Assembly (NCBI GenBank): GCA_001603425.1
Contig: LUYZ01000002.1
Span: 1-64,000, forward strand
DNA length: 64,000 bases
Direction of reading: 5' to 3'
Source: Bacteroidales bacterium Bact_08
GTDB lineage: Bacteria; Bacteroidota; Bacteroidia; Bacteroidales; UBA932
This document shows, in pieces, positions 7,435 through 17,180 of this stretch. The translations under genes and the position numbers were made by a program. The notes below the pieces were generated by a model that had not been told where the DNA came from, made no database searches, and saw nothing but the letters and a program-made list of their open reading frames with translations. Each line of letters opens with the position of its first letter. Positions within the stretch are counted from its first letter, which is position 1.

Positions 7435-8457
7435 ATGTTTAAGAGAACATTACTATTTTTTGGATTTCTGTTTTTCTCTATTCCATTTATTACATCGTGT
7501 AAGAATGAAATAAAGGAGAGTATTGTAAGAGAGGTTGTGACATCTGAGGTTATAGGTGCGTCAGATTCTCTATCAATTAAGTTTAATGGATATGTGGTTG
7601 AGAGTAAGATAACCAATCTTTCATTTAGAGTCGGAGGGCCTCTTATGGGGGTTTATGCGCAAGTTGGAGATTTTGTGAAAAAGGGATCGCTATTAGCTGT
7701 AATAGATAATAGAGATTATGAAATTGTATTAGAAAAGGCTAAAGCTCAATTTGAGCAATCTCAAGCTGAGTATGATAGATTTTTAGAACTATTTAACAAT
7801 AATAAGGTTGCAGCTAATAATTTTGAAAAAATTAGATTGGCTTATATAGCTGCCAAAAAGCAGTACGAGAGTGCCAAAAATGCATATGAAGATACTAGAT
7901 TAGTAGCTCCTTTTGATGGTTATATTCACAAAAGAAATATTAATAACTACGAAACTGTTTCAAATGGAGCAGTAGCATACACAATAATTGCTTCTGGAGA
8001 GATGGAGGTTGTTTTTGGAGTTCCTGAGAGAATTGTCTCAACTATTGGTCAATACAATCTATGTCTGGTATCTGCATCAGATACTACCTTTAAAGCTAAG
8101 CATAAATCCACTGCTAATAAGTCTGAGAATGGTCTATATGAAGTTAGATATTCATTTAATAATAGCGATATATCTACTATTAAGCCAGGAATGACAGTGA
8201 AAATAACCTTATCCAAAACCGCAGATCAAAAATCATCTGTGGTGGTTCCAATCGAAGCAGTATTTTATAAATCTGGCCAAGCATATGTTTGGTATGCCGA
8301 TAAGGCAAATCAATCAGTAAGGTCTCAGAAGATAGATGTTATATCACTTAATGATGGAGATAAAGTGGAGGTAGGTAGTGGTCTATCTGTAGGTGATCTA
8401 GTGGTTATAGCTGGTGTCAATTCGCTATACGAAAATCAGAGAGTAATTATCAAATAG
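7435..8457 (+). CDS. RND efflux periplasmic adaptor lipoprotein (HlyD/AcrA family)
   Basis: Links an inner-membrane RND pump to the outer-membrane channel. The 340 residues begin with a lipoprotein signal ending FITSC (Cys at about 22). Then come the lipoyl-like half-motif FRVGGPLMGVYAQVGDFVKK, a coiled-coil hairpin (about 95-145, rich in E, Q, K and A), and the return half DTRLVAPFDGYIHKR. Beta-barrel and membrane-proximal domains follow. It starts the efflux operon and ends 16 bases before the RND-TolC gene. The substrate cannot be predicted. Confidence 0.92.
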   Translation: MFKRTLLFFGFLFFSIPFITSCKNEIKESIVREVVTSEVIGASDSLSIKFNGYVVESKITNLSFRVGGPLMGVYAQVGDFVKKGSLLAVIDNRDYEIVLEKAKAQFEQSQAEYDRFLELFNNNKVAANNFEKIRLAYIAAKKQYESAKNAYEDTRLVAPFDGYIHKRNINNYETVSNGAVAYTIIASGEMEVVFGVPERIVSTIGQYNLCLVSASDTTFKAKHKSTANKSENGLYEVRYSFNNSDISTIKPGMTVKITLSKTADQKSSVVVPIEAVFYKSGQAYVWYADKANQSVRSQKIDVISLNDGDKVEVGSGLSVGDLVVIAGVNSLYENQRVIIK

Positions 8458-8473
8458 TAGATTCATAAAGATA

Positions 8474-11400
8474 ATGATAGAGAAAATAGTAGAAAAAAGA
8501 GCATTGATTATTTCTGCTCTTATAATAACATTTTTGGGAGGAATTGTCTCTTTTGGATCATTAAGTAAATTAGAAGATCCAGAGATTCCAGTTAAGGCTG
8601 CAGTTGTAATGACTTCTTATCCAGGAGCTACAGCAGAGGAGGTGGATCTAGAAGTAACACAAGTTATAGAAAAGGCTCTTCAAAAGCTACAGCATATAGA
8701 TTATATTGAATCTAGATCAATTCCTGGAATGTCCATTGTAAACCTCCATCTAGAGGGGTATATGACTGTAGATCAGCTACCTCAAAAATGGGATCATCTT
8801 AGAAAAAAAATTGCAGATGCATCGTCATCTTTACCCAAGGGAGCTGCATATCCAATTATTAATGATGACTTTGGTGATGTATATGGTATTTTCATGGCAG
8901 TTAGTAGCGATGGTTACTCATATGATGAGCTAGAGCACTATACCGACTATATAAAAACCAGAATTCAGATGGTTGAGGGTGTAAAGAGGGTGGAGTTGGT
9001 TGGAAGAAAAACGGAGAGTGTTGAGATAATATTCTCTCCAGAGAAATTTGCATCATTAGGTATTAATCCTATGGCTATAGTTCAGTTAATAGGAGATCAA
9101 TCCTCAGTAGTTGATGCAGGCACTTCTGTTTATGGAACAGAGAGAGTTAGAGTAAATGTTGGAAATAAATTTCAGTCTTTAGATGAGATTGCCAATCTTA
9201 GCATTCCTGCTGGGAATGGTAAAAGTTTTAGATTGGCCGATATTGCAACTATAGAGAGAAGTTACCTCTCTCCTTCAAGGTCTGGTCTAAAATATAATGG
9301 AGCAGAGAGTATTGGACTGGCAGTCTCTATGGCTAAAGGAGATAACATAATTAAGTTAGGACAAAGAATAGAACAGGCTCTGGAAGAGATATATAAAGAA
9401 CTTCCAATTGGCATAGAGGTTAACACAATATATGATCAACCAAACTCAGTAAAGGATGCAATTACAGATTTTACCTGGAACTTGATAATGTCTGTAGGAA
9501 TAGTAATTTTAGTTGTCTTTATTGCTATTGGCTTAAAAGCTGGATTGTTGATATCTAGTAGCCTAGTATTTACTATTCTAGGTACATTTATCGTTATGAG
9601 TATGACCAATATGACATTAGATAAGGTGTCATTGGCTGCAATTGTGATTGCAATGGGTATGCTAGTAGATAACGCGATTGTAATAGCAGATGGTATTTTA
9701 TTTGATATTAAGAGAGGGGTTCAAAAGGACAAGGCTCTATTTGGAGCTGTCAAACAAAATTCATTACCTCTGATTGGTGCTACTCTAGTTGCAATATTAG
9801 CCTTTATGCCATTGGCATATAATACAACTGCTGCAGGAGAGTTCATGAAGCCACTATTTTTTGTACTATTTGTATCTCTTACCTTAAGTTGGTTCTATGC
9901 AGTTGTTCAGGTTCCATTTATGGCTAAATATATTTATAAGAGTAGCTTGAAGGAGGGTGATGAAGTTAAAGGAAGTAAGGCTATGTACAATAGCCCATTT
10001 TATAGATTCTACAGAGGCTTTATTAGTTATGCCCTGTTGCATAAGAAAATATTTACTATCTCTTCTGTATTAATATTGATTCTATCCTTCTTTGCATTCC
10101 CGTTAATTAATAAAGATTTTTTCCCTACTCAACAGTATGATCAATTTATGGTTGAGTATAAATTACCAGAGGGGAGTGATATAGATGCCGTATCAAGAGA
10201 TTTAGACTCATTAACAACCGAGTTACTCTCCTGGGGTGAGATTAAATCGATAACATCCTCTATTGCCGCATCTCCTGTAAGATATACTCTTTCTAGACCA
10301 ATGAATACTTATAATCCTTCATATGGTGAGTTAATTGTAGATCTACATAGTGCAGAGGATATGACAGATATTATGAATCGTATCTCTACAGAGATGACTC
10401 TTAAGTATCCAAATGCACAAATTAGATGTAGAGAGTACTCAGCTATTGGGGGTGATTATAAGGTTCAGGCGCTATTTAGTGGCCCAAATACAGATACTTT
10501 GGAGTCTTTGGCAAATAGAGCCTTGGATATATTAAAACAAGAGAGTGAGGCTCAGTTTGCAAATGTAGATTGGGGAAATCAGACAAAGGCATTAATTCCA
10601 GTCTACTCTCCATATAAAGCTCAAAGATTTAACTTATCACGAGCCTCAATGGCGCAAGCTGTAGCAATTTCTACTGACGGAATGATTGTTGGAGTTTATA
10701 ATCAAGAAGATAGAAAATTGCCGATTGTTCTCAAAACAGATGATGCCTCTTTCAAAGATTCAAAACAACTACTAATGATTCCTGTTTGGGGGCCTCAGTC
10801 ACAAAATTCCGTACCAATGGAGCAGATTGTGGATTCATTGAGAATAGATGGTGAGTATTATATAATTAAAAGATATAATGGACAGAGAGCAATAAAAGTT
10901 CAAGCTCAACCTATCCCTGGTGTTACTGCAGAGAAACTATTTTTGAAAGTAAGACCTCAAATAGAGTCAATCCCACTACCATTGGGTTACGCTTTGGAGT
11001 GGCATGGAGAGTATAAAGATAGCAATACTGCAAATAGCGCTCTTTTTGAAAATCTGCCATTGGCAATACTTCTTATGGTGCTAATTTTAGTTGGGCTGTT
11101 TAACAACTTTAGAATACCTATTATTATATTTTTAATTGTGCCGATGGCGTTTATAGGAATAATATTTGGCTTTTTGGTTACCAGAATGAATTTTGGATTT
11201 ATTGCAATTGTTGGAGGTTTGGGATTAATCGGTATGATGATTAAAAATGCAGTGGTACTGATTGAACAAATTAATATAGATATAAGAAGTGGTAAATTAC
11301 CTGTAATTGCAATAATACAAGCATCGGTTTCCAGAGTAAGACCAGTTGTTGTGGCATCTTTAACAACAATACTTGGGATGTTTCCATTAATAACAGATGA

Positions 11401-12838
11401 TATTTTTAAAGGTATGGCTATTGCTATTATGTTTGGACTATTAATTGGTACGGTGATAACATTGATTGTTATTCCTGTTTTATATGCTCTATTTTATGGA
11501 GTAGACACAAATAAATTAAAGTACGTTAGAGATGCTAGAAAGGGCAAGCCTTTAAATATAAAAGGAGTAGGAGTCCTTGTTGTCTTGTTTTCTCTATTCT
11601 CTAATAGTATATATGCTCAGGATACTCTTTCAATATCTTTAGATCAAAGTAAACGAGAGGCGTTGGAGTATAGTAAAATAATAAAAGAGTCAACATTGGA
11701 TTCAAAATATGCACAAGTTGCCGTAAAAGCAGCAAAAAGTGCCTATTATCCAAAAGTTGAGGGGTCAGGAACATTTTACTATTTGCCAGATTTTGATGGT
11801 ATAAGTTATGGTGGAAATCAGCTAATTGATGTAGATGGTCTACAGCTATATACAACTCAACTATCGGTTAGTCAAGCTATATACGCTGGAGGTCAAATTC
11901 GTAATAGTAATAAGATTGCGCAGCAAGCAAGTTTAATTGCACAAGAGGCGGTTAATTTAACCACAATAGAGGTTAAACATGCTGTAGAGAAAATATTTTG
12001 GAGTCTATATGCTCTTCAAGAACAAAAGAGTGTAATTGATAATTATATTGAGGCTCTTGATTCAATGGAGAGTTCTCTAAAGCTTCACTATGAATTGGGT
12101 CTTGTACCAAGAAGTGATTACTTGAAGGTCTCAGTAAAAAGAAATGAGGCGGTACTAAACAGAACAGAGATAAATAATATGATTGATATAGCATCTATGA
12201 ATTTGGCAATTATCACCGGGAGAGAGATAGATAGACCACTTAGGGCTGTTTGGAGGTCTAATCTTAATAGCGCACTCTCTTTCGGTGATATCTCTGCCGA
12301 TTTTACTAACCGTGGTGAACTTAAAATTTTGGATAAACAGTTAAATATTGCTGTTTTAAATAAAAAAGTTACTCAGGGTGAGTATTTACCTCAACTAGGT
12401 TTTAGTGCTGGATATAGTTATTATTACTCTCCAGATATTGTCACTGGAATGTGGTCTCCAACTATTGGATTTGCTCTTAAAATTCCAATATTTAATGGTT
12501 TTCAAAGACATCATAAATTAAATATGAGTAAAATAGAGATATCAAAGCAACAGTTGAAAATCGAACAGAAAAGAGACGAAATATCATTAGAGGTGGCAAA
12601 GGCTATTAGAGACCTAACTTTTGCACAAGAGAGAATAGAGGTTGCTAAAAATAGTTTAGAACAGGCAAGTGAGTCTTTATCAGAAGTGGTGATTAGTTAT
12701 GAGAATGGAATAAATACCATTACAGATCTTTTAAATGCTCAGGCCGATAATCGGCAAGCACAGGTGGCTCTATTAAAAGCTCAGACAGATCTTAAAGTTG
12801 CGTACTCTTTCTATTTAAAAGCAATAGGTAGTTTATAA
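8474..12838 (+). CDS. RND efflux transporter fused to TolC outer-membrane channel
   Basis: A single 1454-residue frame. Residues 1 to about 1020 are an AcrB-type RND permease: N-terminal helix, the SYPGATAEEVDLEVTQVIEKAL porter segment, GMLVDNAIVIADGI (about 393-406, proton-relay helix), and C-terminal GLIGMMIKNAVVLIEQINID. Residues about 1031-1048 form a new hydrophobic helix ending NSIYAQDT, which looks like a signal peptide with a signal peptidase site. The remaining roughly 405 residues are a TolC-family outer-membrane efflux protein (YPKVEGSG, SVSQAIYAGGQIRNS, repeated helices). No stop or frameshift lies at the junction. It may be cleaved after translation or tethered. With the adaptor upstream it makes a complete tripartite pump in two genes. 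Confidence 0.93.
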   Translation: MIEKIVEKRALIISALIITFLGGIVSFGSLSKLEDPEIPVKAAVVMTSYPGATAEEVDLEVTQVIEKALQKLQHIDYIESRSIPGMSIVNLHLEGYMTVDQLPQKWDHLRKKIADASSSLPKGAAYPIINDDFGDVYGIFMAVSSDGYSYDELEHYTDYIKTRIQMVEGVKRVELVGRKTESVEIIFSPEKFASLGINPMAIVQLIGDQSSVVDAGTSVYGTERVRVNVGNKFQSLDEIANLSIPAGNGKSFRLADIATIERSYLSPSRSGLKYNGAESIGLAVSMAKGDNIIKLGQRIEQALEEIYKELPIGIEVNTIYDQPNSVKDAITDFTWNLIMSVGIVILVVFIAIGLKAGLLISSSLVFTILGTFIVMSMTNMTLDKVSLAAIVIAMGMLVDNAIVIADGILFDIKRGVQKDKALFGAVKQNSLPLIGATLVAILAFMPLAYNTTAAGEFMKPLFFVLFVSLTLSWFYAVVQVPFMAKYIYKSSLKEGDEVKGSKAMYNSPFYRFYRGFISYALLHKKIFTISSVLILILSFFAFPLINKDFFPTQQYDQFMVEYKLPEGSDIDAVSRDLDSLTTELLSWGEIKSITSSIAASPVRYTLSRPMNTYNPSYGELIVDLHSAEDMTDIMNRISTEMTLKYPNAQIRCREYSAIGGDYKVQALFSGPNTDTLESLANRALDILKQESEAQFANVDWGNQTKALIPVYSPYKAQRFNLSRASMAQAVAISTDGMIVGVYNQEDRKLPIVLKTDDASFKDSKQLLMIPVWGPQSQNSVPMEQIVDSLRIDGEYYIIKRYNGQRAIKVQAQPIPGVTAEKLFLKVRPQIESIPLPLGYALEWHGEYKDSNTANSALFENLPLAILLMVLILVGLFNNFRIPIIIFLIVPMAFIGIIFGFLVTRMNFGFIAIVGGLGLIGMMIKNAVVLIEQINIDIRSGKLPVIAIIQASVSRVRPVVVASLTTILGMFPLITDDIFKGMAIAIMFGLLIGTVITLIVIPVLYALFYGVDTNKLKYVRDARKGKPLNIKGVGVLVVLFSLFSNSIYAQDTLSISLDQSKREALEYSKIIKESTLDSKYAQVAVKAAKSAYYPKVEGSGTFYYLPDFDGISYGGNQLIDVDGLQLYTTQLSVSQAIYAGGQIRNSNKIAQQASLIAQEAVNLTTIEVKHAVEKIFWSLYALQEQKSVIDNYIEALDSMESSLKLHYELGLVPRSDYLKVSVKRNEAVLNRTEINNMIDIASMNLAIITGREIDRPLRAVWRSNLNSALSFGDISADFTNRGELKILDKQLNIAVLNKKVTQGEYLPQLGFSAGYSYYYSPDIVTGMWSPTIGFALKIPIFNGFQRHHKLNMSKIEISKQQLKIEQKRDEISLEVAKAIRDLTFAQERIEVAKNSLEQASESLSEVVISYENGINTITDLLNAQADNRQAQVALLKAQTDLKVAYSFYLKAIGSL

Positions 12839-12863
12839 AAAAATATATAAATTCGCGACCTCT

Positions 12864-13154
12864 ATGGTTACGAATAACAGGCAGCATAAAAGAGTTACTT
12901 TTCGCTTCAGAAGGTGGAGCAGAAGGCCTTATGCTGCCTTTGTCTCTTTAAAGCATACTGTAACCATCGGCACACTTCCAACAATTATTAGTGATAGAAT
13001 TGGAAGGAAGGCCAACAGAGATGCTATTATTATTGTAGTCCCATCTTTTATAAAATGTTGTACTGCACTTTTTGTTACATCGGACGATGATGACCCTAAT
13101 GGTATTTTACAGATTGTACTATTGGTGTTTTTATTATCGTTTTATGTAATTTAA
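12864..13154 (+). CDS. Small arginine-rich conserved protein or leader ORF ahead of bioB
   Basis: A 96-residue frame ends 11 bases before bioB. Its N-terminus has the block RFRRWSRRPYAAFVSLKHTV followed by TIG. This recalls a family of small Bacteroidota proteins (RRWSRK.YA.F.SL...VTIG) that I remember near vitamin-related or TonB-receptor genes; that is recollection, not a search result. The C-terminal half is hydrophobic and poorly defined. The coding sequence of this block forms the 3' arm of an 11-bp inverted repeat (12879-12939), so the ORF may be a cis-acting translated leader for the biotin operon. No known enzymatic domain is present. Confidence 0.6.
   Translation: MVTNNRQHKRVTFRFRRWSRRPYAAFVSLKHTVTIGTLPTIISDRIGRKANRDAIIIVVPSFIKCCTALFVTSDDDDPNGILQIVLLVFLLSFYVI
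12879..12939 (+). promoter_or_regulatory. Inverted repeat inside the leader ORF of the biotin operon
   Basis: AGGCAGCATAA (12879-12889) and TTATGCTGCCT (12929-12939) are perfect 11-bp complements separated by 39 bases. The upstream arm covers codons 6-9 of the small ORF, and the downstream arm covers the codons for the conserved Tyr-Ala-Ala. A ribosome translating the first codons would melt it. This suggests a translation-coupled switch for the downstream bio genes, which is inference. Confidence 0.55.
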
Positions 13155-13165
13155 GTGTAATTTTA

Positions 13166-14125
13166 ATGTATAACAATATATTTAAAAAAGCTCTTGATGG
13201 GTTTGGAATATCTAATCAAGAGGCTTTATCTCTACTTATGTTAGAAGATAAAGAGTTGCTATATAGTGTAGCAGAACAGGTAACTCGTAAATTTTGCGGA
13301 AATAGGTTCGATTGCTGTTCAATAATTAATGCAAAGAGTGGAAATTGTAGCGAAGATTGTAAATGGTGTGCTCAATCTAGCTACTATTCTGTAGAAATTG
13401 AGAAATATGGACTTTTGCCCATAGACAAAATTTTAGAAGAGGCTCTATATAATCAAAATCAGGGTATAAAAAAGTTCTCTCTTGTATCTAGTGGCAGAAA
13501 ACCATCGTTAAGTCAGCTAAAAATAATATGTGATTATTTCAAAGAGTTAAAAAGCAAGACCGATTTAAAGCTATGTGCCTCTTTGGGTCTACTTAATAAA
13601 CAGGAGTTGCTAATGTTAAAAGATAGTGGAGTTGAGACCTATCATTGTAATTTGGAGACATCTCCTGGTTATTTTCAAATGCTATGTACAACACATACTA
13701 TTGAAGATAAAATAGAGACAATAAACTCAGCCGTTGAGATTGGAATGAGTGTTTGCTCTGGTGGAATTATTGGAATGGGTGAGAGCATGGAGCAGAGAAT
13801 TGAGTTGGCAGTAACTTTACGTGACTTAAATATCAAATCTATTCCAATTAACATTTTGGTACCTATTAAAGGTACTCCTCTTTATGATACTCAAAAGATA
13901 TCTGATGAAGACATCCTTACTACAATAGCCCTATTTAGACTAATTAACCCATATGCCTATTTAAGATTTAGTGGTGGTAGAGGGCGTTTACCTGCATCTG
14001 TGCAAGAGTTCGCTTTAAAGATTGGTATAAATGCCGCTATTGTTGGAGACCTTCTTACGACAATTGGTAGTAGTTTTGATCAAGATGTGGAGATGATAAA
14101 AATGGGAGGATATGTTATTAATTGA
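13166..14125 (+). CDS. bioB: Biotin synthase
   Basis: This radical SAM enzyme inserts sulfur into dethiobiotin, the last step of biotin synthesis. The [10 protein letters not shown] motif (about residues 61-70) supplies the three cysteines of the SAM-binding [4Fe-4S] cluster. [12 protein letters not shown] and the late LRFSGGRG segment, with the conserved Arg of the second cluster, are also present. The 319 residues match the family. It is the first enzyme gene of the operon and overlaps bioA by 14 bases. Confidence 0.95.
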   Translation: MYNNIFKKALDGFGISNQEALSLLMLEDKELLYSVAEQVTRKFCGNRFDCCSIINAKSGNCSEDCKWCAQSSYYSVEIEKYGLLPIDKILEEALYNQNQGIKKFSLVSSGRKPSLSQLKIICDYFKELKSKTDLKLCASLGLLNKQELLMLKDSGVETYHCNLETSPGYFQMLCTTHTIEDKIETINSAVEIGMSVCSGGIIGMGESMEQRIELAVTLRDLNIKSIPINILVPIKGTPLYDTQKISDEDILTTIALFRLINPYAYLRFSGGRGRLPASVQEFALKIGINAAIVGDLLTTIGSSFDQDVEMIKMGGYVIN

Positions 14126-15359
14126 TAAAGAGCATATTTGGCACCCATATACATCAATAATAGACCCTCTTCCAGTTTATTTGGTGGAGTCTGCAAATGG
14201 GTGTAAAATTAGATTAGAGGATGGAAGGGAGCTTGTGGACGGAATGTCCTCTTGGTGGGCAGCTGTTCATGGATATAATCATCCAGTATTAAATGATGCA
14301 GCGCAGAGACAGTTGACAAAAATGAGCCATGTAATGTTTGGCGGTATAACTCATAATCCTGCTATATCTTTAACAGAGCAGCTATTGAAAATATTGCCAA
14401 AGAGTTTGGATAAGATATTCTATTGTGACTCAGGATCTGTATCTGTGGAGGTGGCAATGAAGATGGCTATTCAGTATTGCAAAGCAAAAGCCTTTCTAGG
14501 TTGTGAACAATTTAAGGATAAAAGTTTATTTGCTACAATAAGAGGTGGTTATCATGGAGATACATGGAATGCAATGTCGGTTTGTGACCCAGTTAATGGG
14601 ATGCACTCCCTTTTTGGTGAGTCATTAAAACCACAACTATTTTGCGATTTAAATAGAATTGAAGAGTTGTTTGTGAATATGTCTCACAAAATAGCAGCAT
14701 TTATTGTAGAGCCTGTCGTTCAGGGCGCTGGTGGGATGACTTTTTATGATCCATCTCATTTAGTTAAGTTGAGAGAGCTTTGTAATAGATATGATGTACT
14801 ACTTATTTTGGATGAGATTGCCACAGGTTTTGGGCGTACTGGTGAGATGTTTGCCAGTGAGCATGCAGGTGTTGTTTCCGATATTTTGTGTATTGGAAAG
14901 GCTCTTACAGGTGGATATATGTCATTGGCTGCTACAGTAACAAATAGCAATGTTGCTAATACTATTTGTAGTGGAGAGGCTCCTCTTTTTATGCATGGTC
15001 CAACTTTTATGGCCAATCCATTGGCGTGCGCTGTTGCATCGGCATCTGTAAAACTGCTATTGGAGAGCAATTGGAGGGAGAGGGTTGTATTTATTGAGCA
15101 ATTTTTAAAAAGAGAGTTGATGGTATGTGCCAGCTTAGATTGCGTAGAGGATGTTAGAGTTTTTGGGGCAATTGGAGTTGTTGAGCTTAAGAGGGCTGTG
15201 GATATGAAAAAAATACAGGCAGCTTTTGTAGAGCGAGGTGTGTGGCTTAGGCCATTTGGAAAGCTTGTATATCTTATGCCTCCATTTATTATAAGTGAGC
15301 AGGAGCTCTCTATGTTGACAGATTCTATATATGATGTTTTAAATAAATCCCTCTTTTAG
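14112..15359 (+). CDS. bioA: Adenosylmethionine-8-amino-7-oxononanoate aminotransferase
   Basis: This PLP enzyme transfers the amino group of SAM to 8-amino-7-oxononanoate (KAPA) to make 7,8-diaminopelargonate (DAPA). The 415-residue chain carries IWHPYTSI at the N-terminus (BioA-specific), the aminotransferase class III block [19 protein letters not shown], and the Schiff-base lysine in GKALTGGYM (about residue 263). The start overlaps bioB. Five bases separate it from bioF. Confidence 0.95.
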   Translation: MLLIDKEHIWHPYTSIIDPLPVYLVESANGCKIRLEDGRELVDGMSSWWAAVHGYNHPVLNDAAQRQLTKMSHVMFGGITHNPAISLTEQLLKILPKSLDKIFYCDSGSVSVEVAMKMAIQYCKAKAFLGCEQFKDKSLFATIRGGYHGDTWNAMSVCDPVNGMHSLFGESLKPQLFCDLNRIEELFVNMSHKIAAFIVEPVVQGAGGMTFYDPSHLVKLRELCNRYDVLLILDEIATGFGRTGEMFASEHAGVVSDILCIGKALTGGYMSLAATVTNSNVANTICSGEAPLFMHGPTFMANPLACAVASASVKLLLESNWRERVVFIEQFLKRELMVCASLDCVEDVRVFGAIGVVELKRAVDMKKIQAAFVERGVWLRPFGKLVYLMPPFIISEQELSMLTDSIYDVLNKSLF

Positions 15360-15364
15360 AATCT

Positions 15365-16498
15365 ATGAATAGTAATAATGAGAGTTATTATAGAGAGCTC
15401 ATAGATGGACTCTCTATAAGTGGTAATCGAAGATATCTTAAAGATAGTGAATGTCTTGAAGGTTTAATAAATTTATCTGGTAATGATTATCTTGGCATAG
15501 CATCTGAAAGTTCTATTCAAGTTAAGTTTATGGAGTGGTTAAAAGAGAGGGAGTTTCCATCTTTAATGGGCTCTTGCTCTTCTAGGTTATTGTGCGCGAA
15601 CTCCAATTATTATTCTCTTTTGGAGAAGAGATTGTCGGATTTATCTCAAAAAGAGGCAGCACTTTTGTTTAATAGTGGTTATCATGTCAATACAGGTGTT
15701 TTGCCAGCTCTGGTATGTAGAGAGTCAATAATCATTGCAGATAAGTTGGTACATGCGAGTTTAATTGACGGCATAAAATTGAGCGGAGCTGAGTTTGAAA
15801 GGTTTCGGCACAATGATATAGATCATCTTAAAAAGATTCTAAGTAGGAGAGCCAACTCTTTTAAAAAAGTCTTTGTGGTGGTTGAGTCTCTATATAGTAT
15901 GGATGGAGATTTTGCAGATATTGAAGCAATTATTCAGTTAAAAGAGCAGTACAATAATATTATTTTATATGTAGATGAGGCTCATAGTGTTGGTGTTTAT
16001 GGCCATACTTTAATGGGGTATTGTTCTTATAACAATCTATTGGATAGTGTAGATATACTAGTGGGTACTTTTGGTAAGGCCTTTGGTTCGTATGGTGCTT
16101 TTGTTTTGTGTAGTCAAACAATAAAGGATGTTTTGATAAATAGATGTCGCTCTTTAATATACTCAACTATTATTCCTCCAATTACAGCGATGTTTAACCT
16201 TTTTTTGTTAGATAATTTAGAGATAATGAGATCTCGGCAGACTCTTCTTCAAACTAAGGTAGGTTATTTTAAACATTTAGGAGCCTGTTCTCATATTGTT
16301 CCTATTGTGGTTGGTAGTAGCCAAAATGCAATAGTTGCATCTCAGACAATGATTAATCATGGGTTCTATCTGTTACCAATAAGACCCCCAACGGTTGCGG
16401 AGGGATCTTGCCGATTAAGGTTGTCATTGAGTTCATCTCTTTCAGATGAGAGTTTGTTTAAATTGGTAAAAATAATTGAAAGATTTTATGAAAATTAA
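15365..16498 (+). CDS. bioF: 8-amino-7-oxononanoate synthase
   Basis: Condenses pimeloyl-ACP with alanine. This 377-residue alpha-oxoamine synthase has the early LSGNDYLGIA, the VDEAHSVGVYG region, and the PLP lysine in GTFGKAFGSYGAF (about residue 238). It supplies BioA with substrate. The bioG start lies inside its last codons, indicating tight translational coupling. Confidence 0.93.
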   Translation: MNSNNESYYRELIDGLSISGNRRYLKDSECLEGLINLSGNDYLGIASESSIQVKFMEWLKEREFPSLMGSCSSRLLCANSNYYSLLEKRLSDLSQKEAALLFNSGYHVNTGVLPALVCRESIIIADKLVHASLIDGIKLSGAEFERFRHNDIDHLKKILSRRANSFKKVFVVVESLYSMDGDFADIEAIIQLKEQYNNIILYVDEAHSVGVYGHTLMGYCSYNNLLDSVDILVGTFGKAFGSYGAFVLCSQTIKDVLINRCRSLIYSTIIPPITAMFNLFLLDNLEIMRSRQTLLQTKVGYFKHLGACSHIVPIVVGSSQNAIVASQTMINHGFYLLPIRPPTVAEGSCRLRLSLSSSLSDESLFKLVKIIERFYEN

Positions 16499-17180
16499 TA
16501 TAATAGATCGGTCTGGCGATGGCGTCATTATCTTTTTTTTAGGTTGGGGATTTGATGATAAGATCTTCTATAATGCTACTATATTAGATAGATTTAATCT
16601 GTTTTGTAGTGGTGTTATTGAAGATTTTTGTGAAAGAGATTACGATATAGCAATTTTGTATGATTATAGAGATTTAGAGTGGCAAGATATTCAGAGAGAT
16701 CTGGATAGTAAATACTCAAAAAAGATTGTTTTTGCATGGTCTATGGGAGTGTGGGCCTGTGAAAATATAGAGATTAAAGGTGTTAAAGAGTTCTACGCAA
16801 TAAATGGAACAAGCTCTGTAGCCGACAATAGTTATGGAATCCCTATTTCTATATATGACTCCACTATGGAGAGTCTTTCCAGTGTAACATTGTCAAAATT
16901 TGTTAGAAGAGTATGTGATAATAACACACTATTCAATCTTGTGAAAAGCATTGGTTATAGACAGGATATAGAGGCTCTGAAAGAAGAGTTATTGTATATA
17001 AAGCAGAGATCAATAGAGGCTCCAAAACATCCAAAATTATGGAGAAGTGCATATGTTTCCGAAGATGATAAGATATTTCCATTTGCTAATATGGAAAAAT
17101 TTTGGAGTTCAAGAGGAGTAAAATTTGTTATTGTAGAATGGTCTCATTTTCCATTTTTTAATAAACAGGAGAGCTTATGA
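16488..17180 (+). CDS. bioG: Pimeloyl-ACP methyl ester esterase, BioG type (DUF452)
   Basis: Removes the methyl ester that BioC places on the growing pimeloyl chain, so that BioF can use it. The protein is an alpha/beta hydrolase-like chain of 230 residues with FFLGWGFDD near the N-terminus, nucleophile Ser85 in AWSMG, and His220 in EWSHFPF, all typical of DUF452/BioG rather than BioH. The ATG at 16488 was preferred over a TTG 12 bases earlier. It overlaps bioF by 11 bases, and its stop overlaps the bioC start as ATGA. Confidence 0.88.
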   Translation: MKINIIDRSGDGVIIFFLGWGFDDKIFYNATILDRFNLFCSGVIEDFCERDYDIAILYDYRDLEWQDIQRDLDSKYSKKIVFAWSMGVWACENIEIKGVKEFYAINGTSSVADNSYGIPISIYDSTMESLSSVTLSKFVRRVCDNNTLFNLVKSIGYRQDIEALKEELLYIKQRSIEAPKHPKLWRSAYVSEDDKIFPFANMEKFWSSRGVKFVIVEWSHFPFFNKQESL

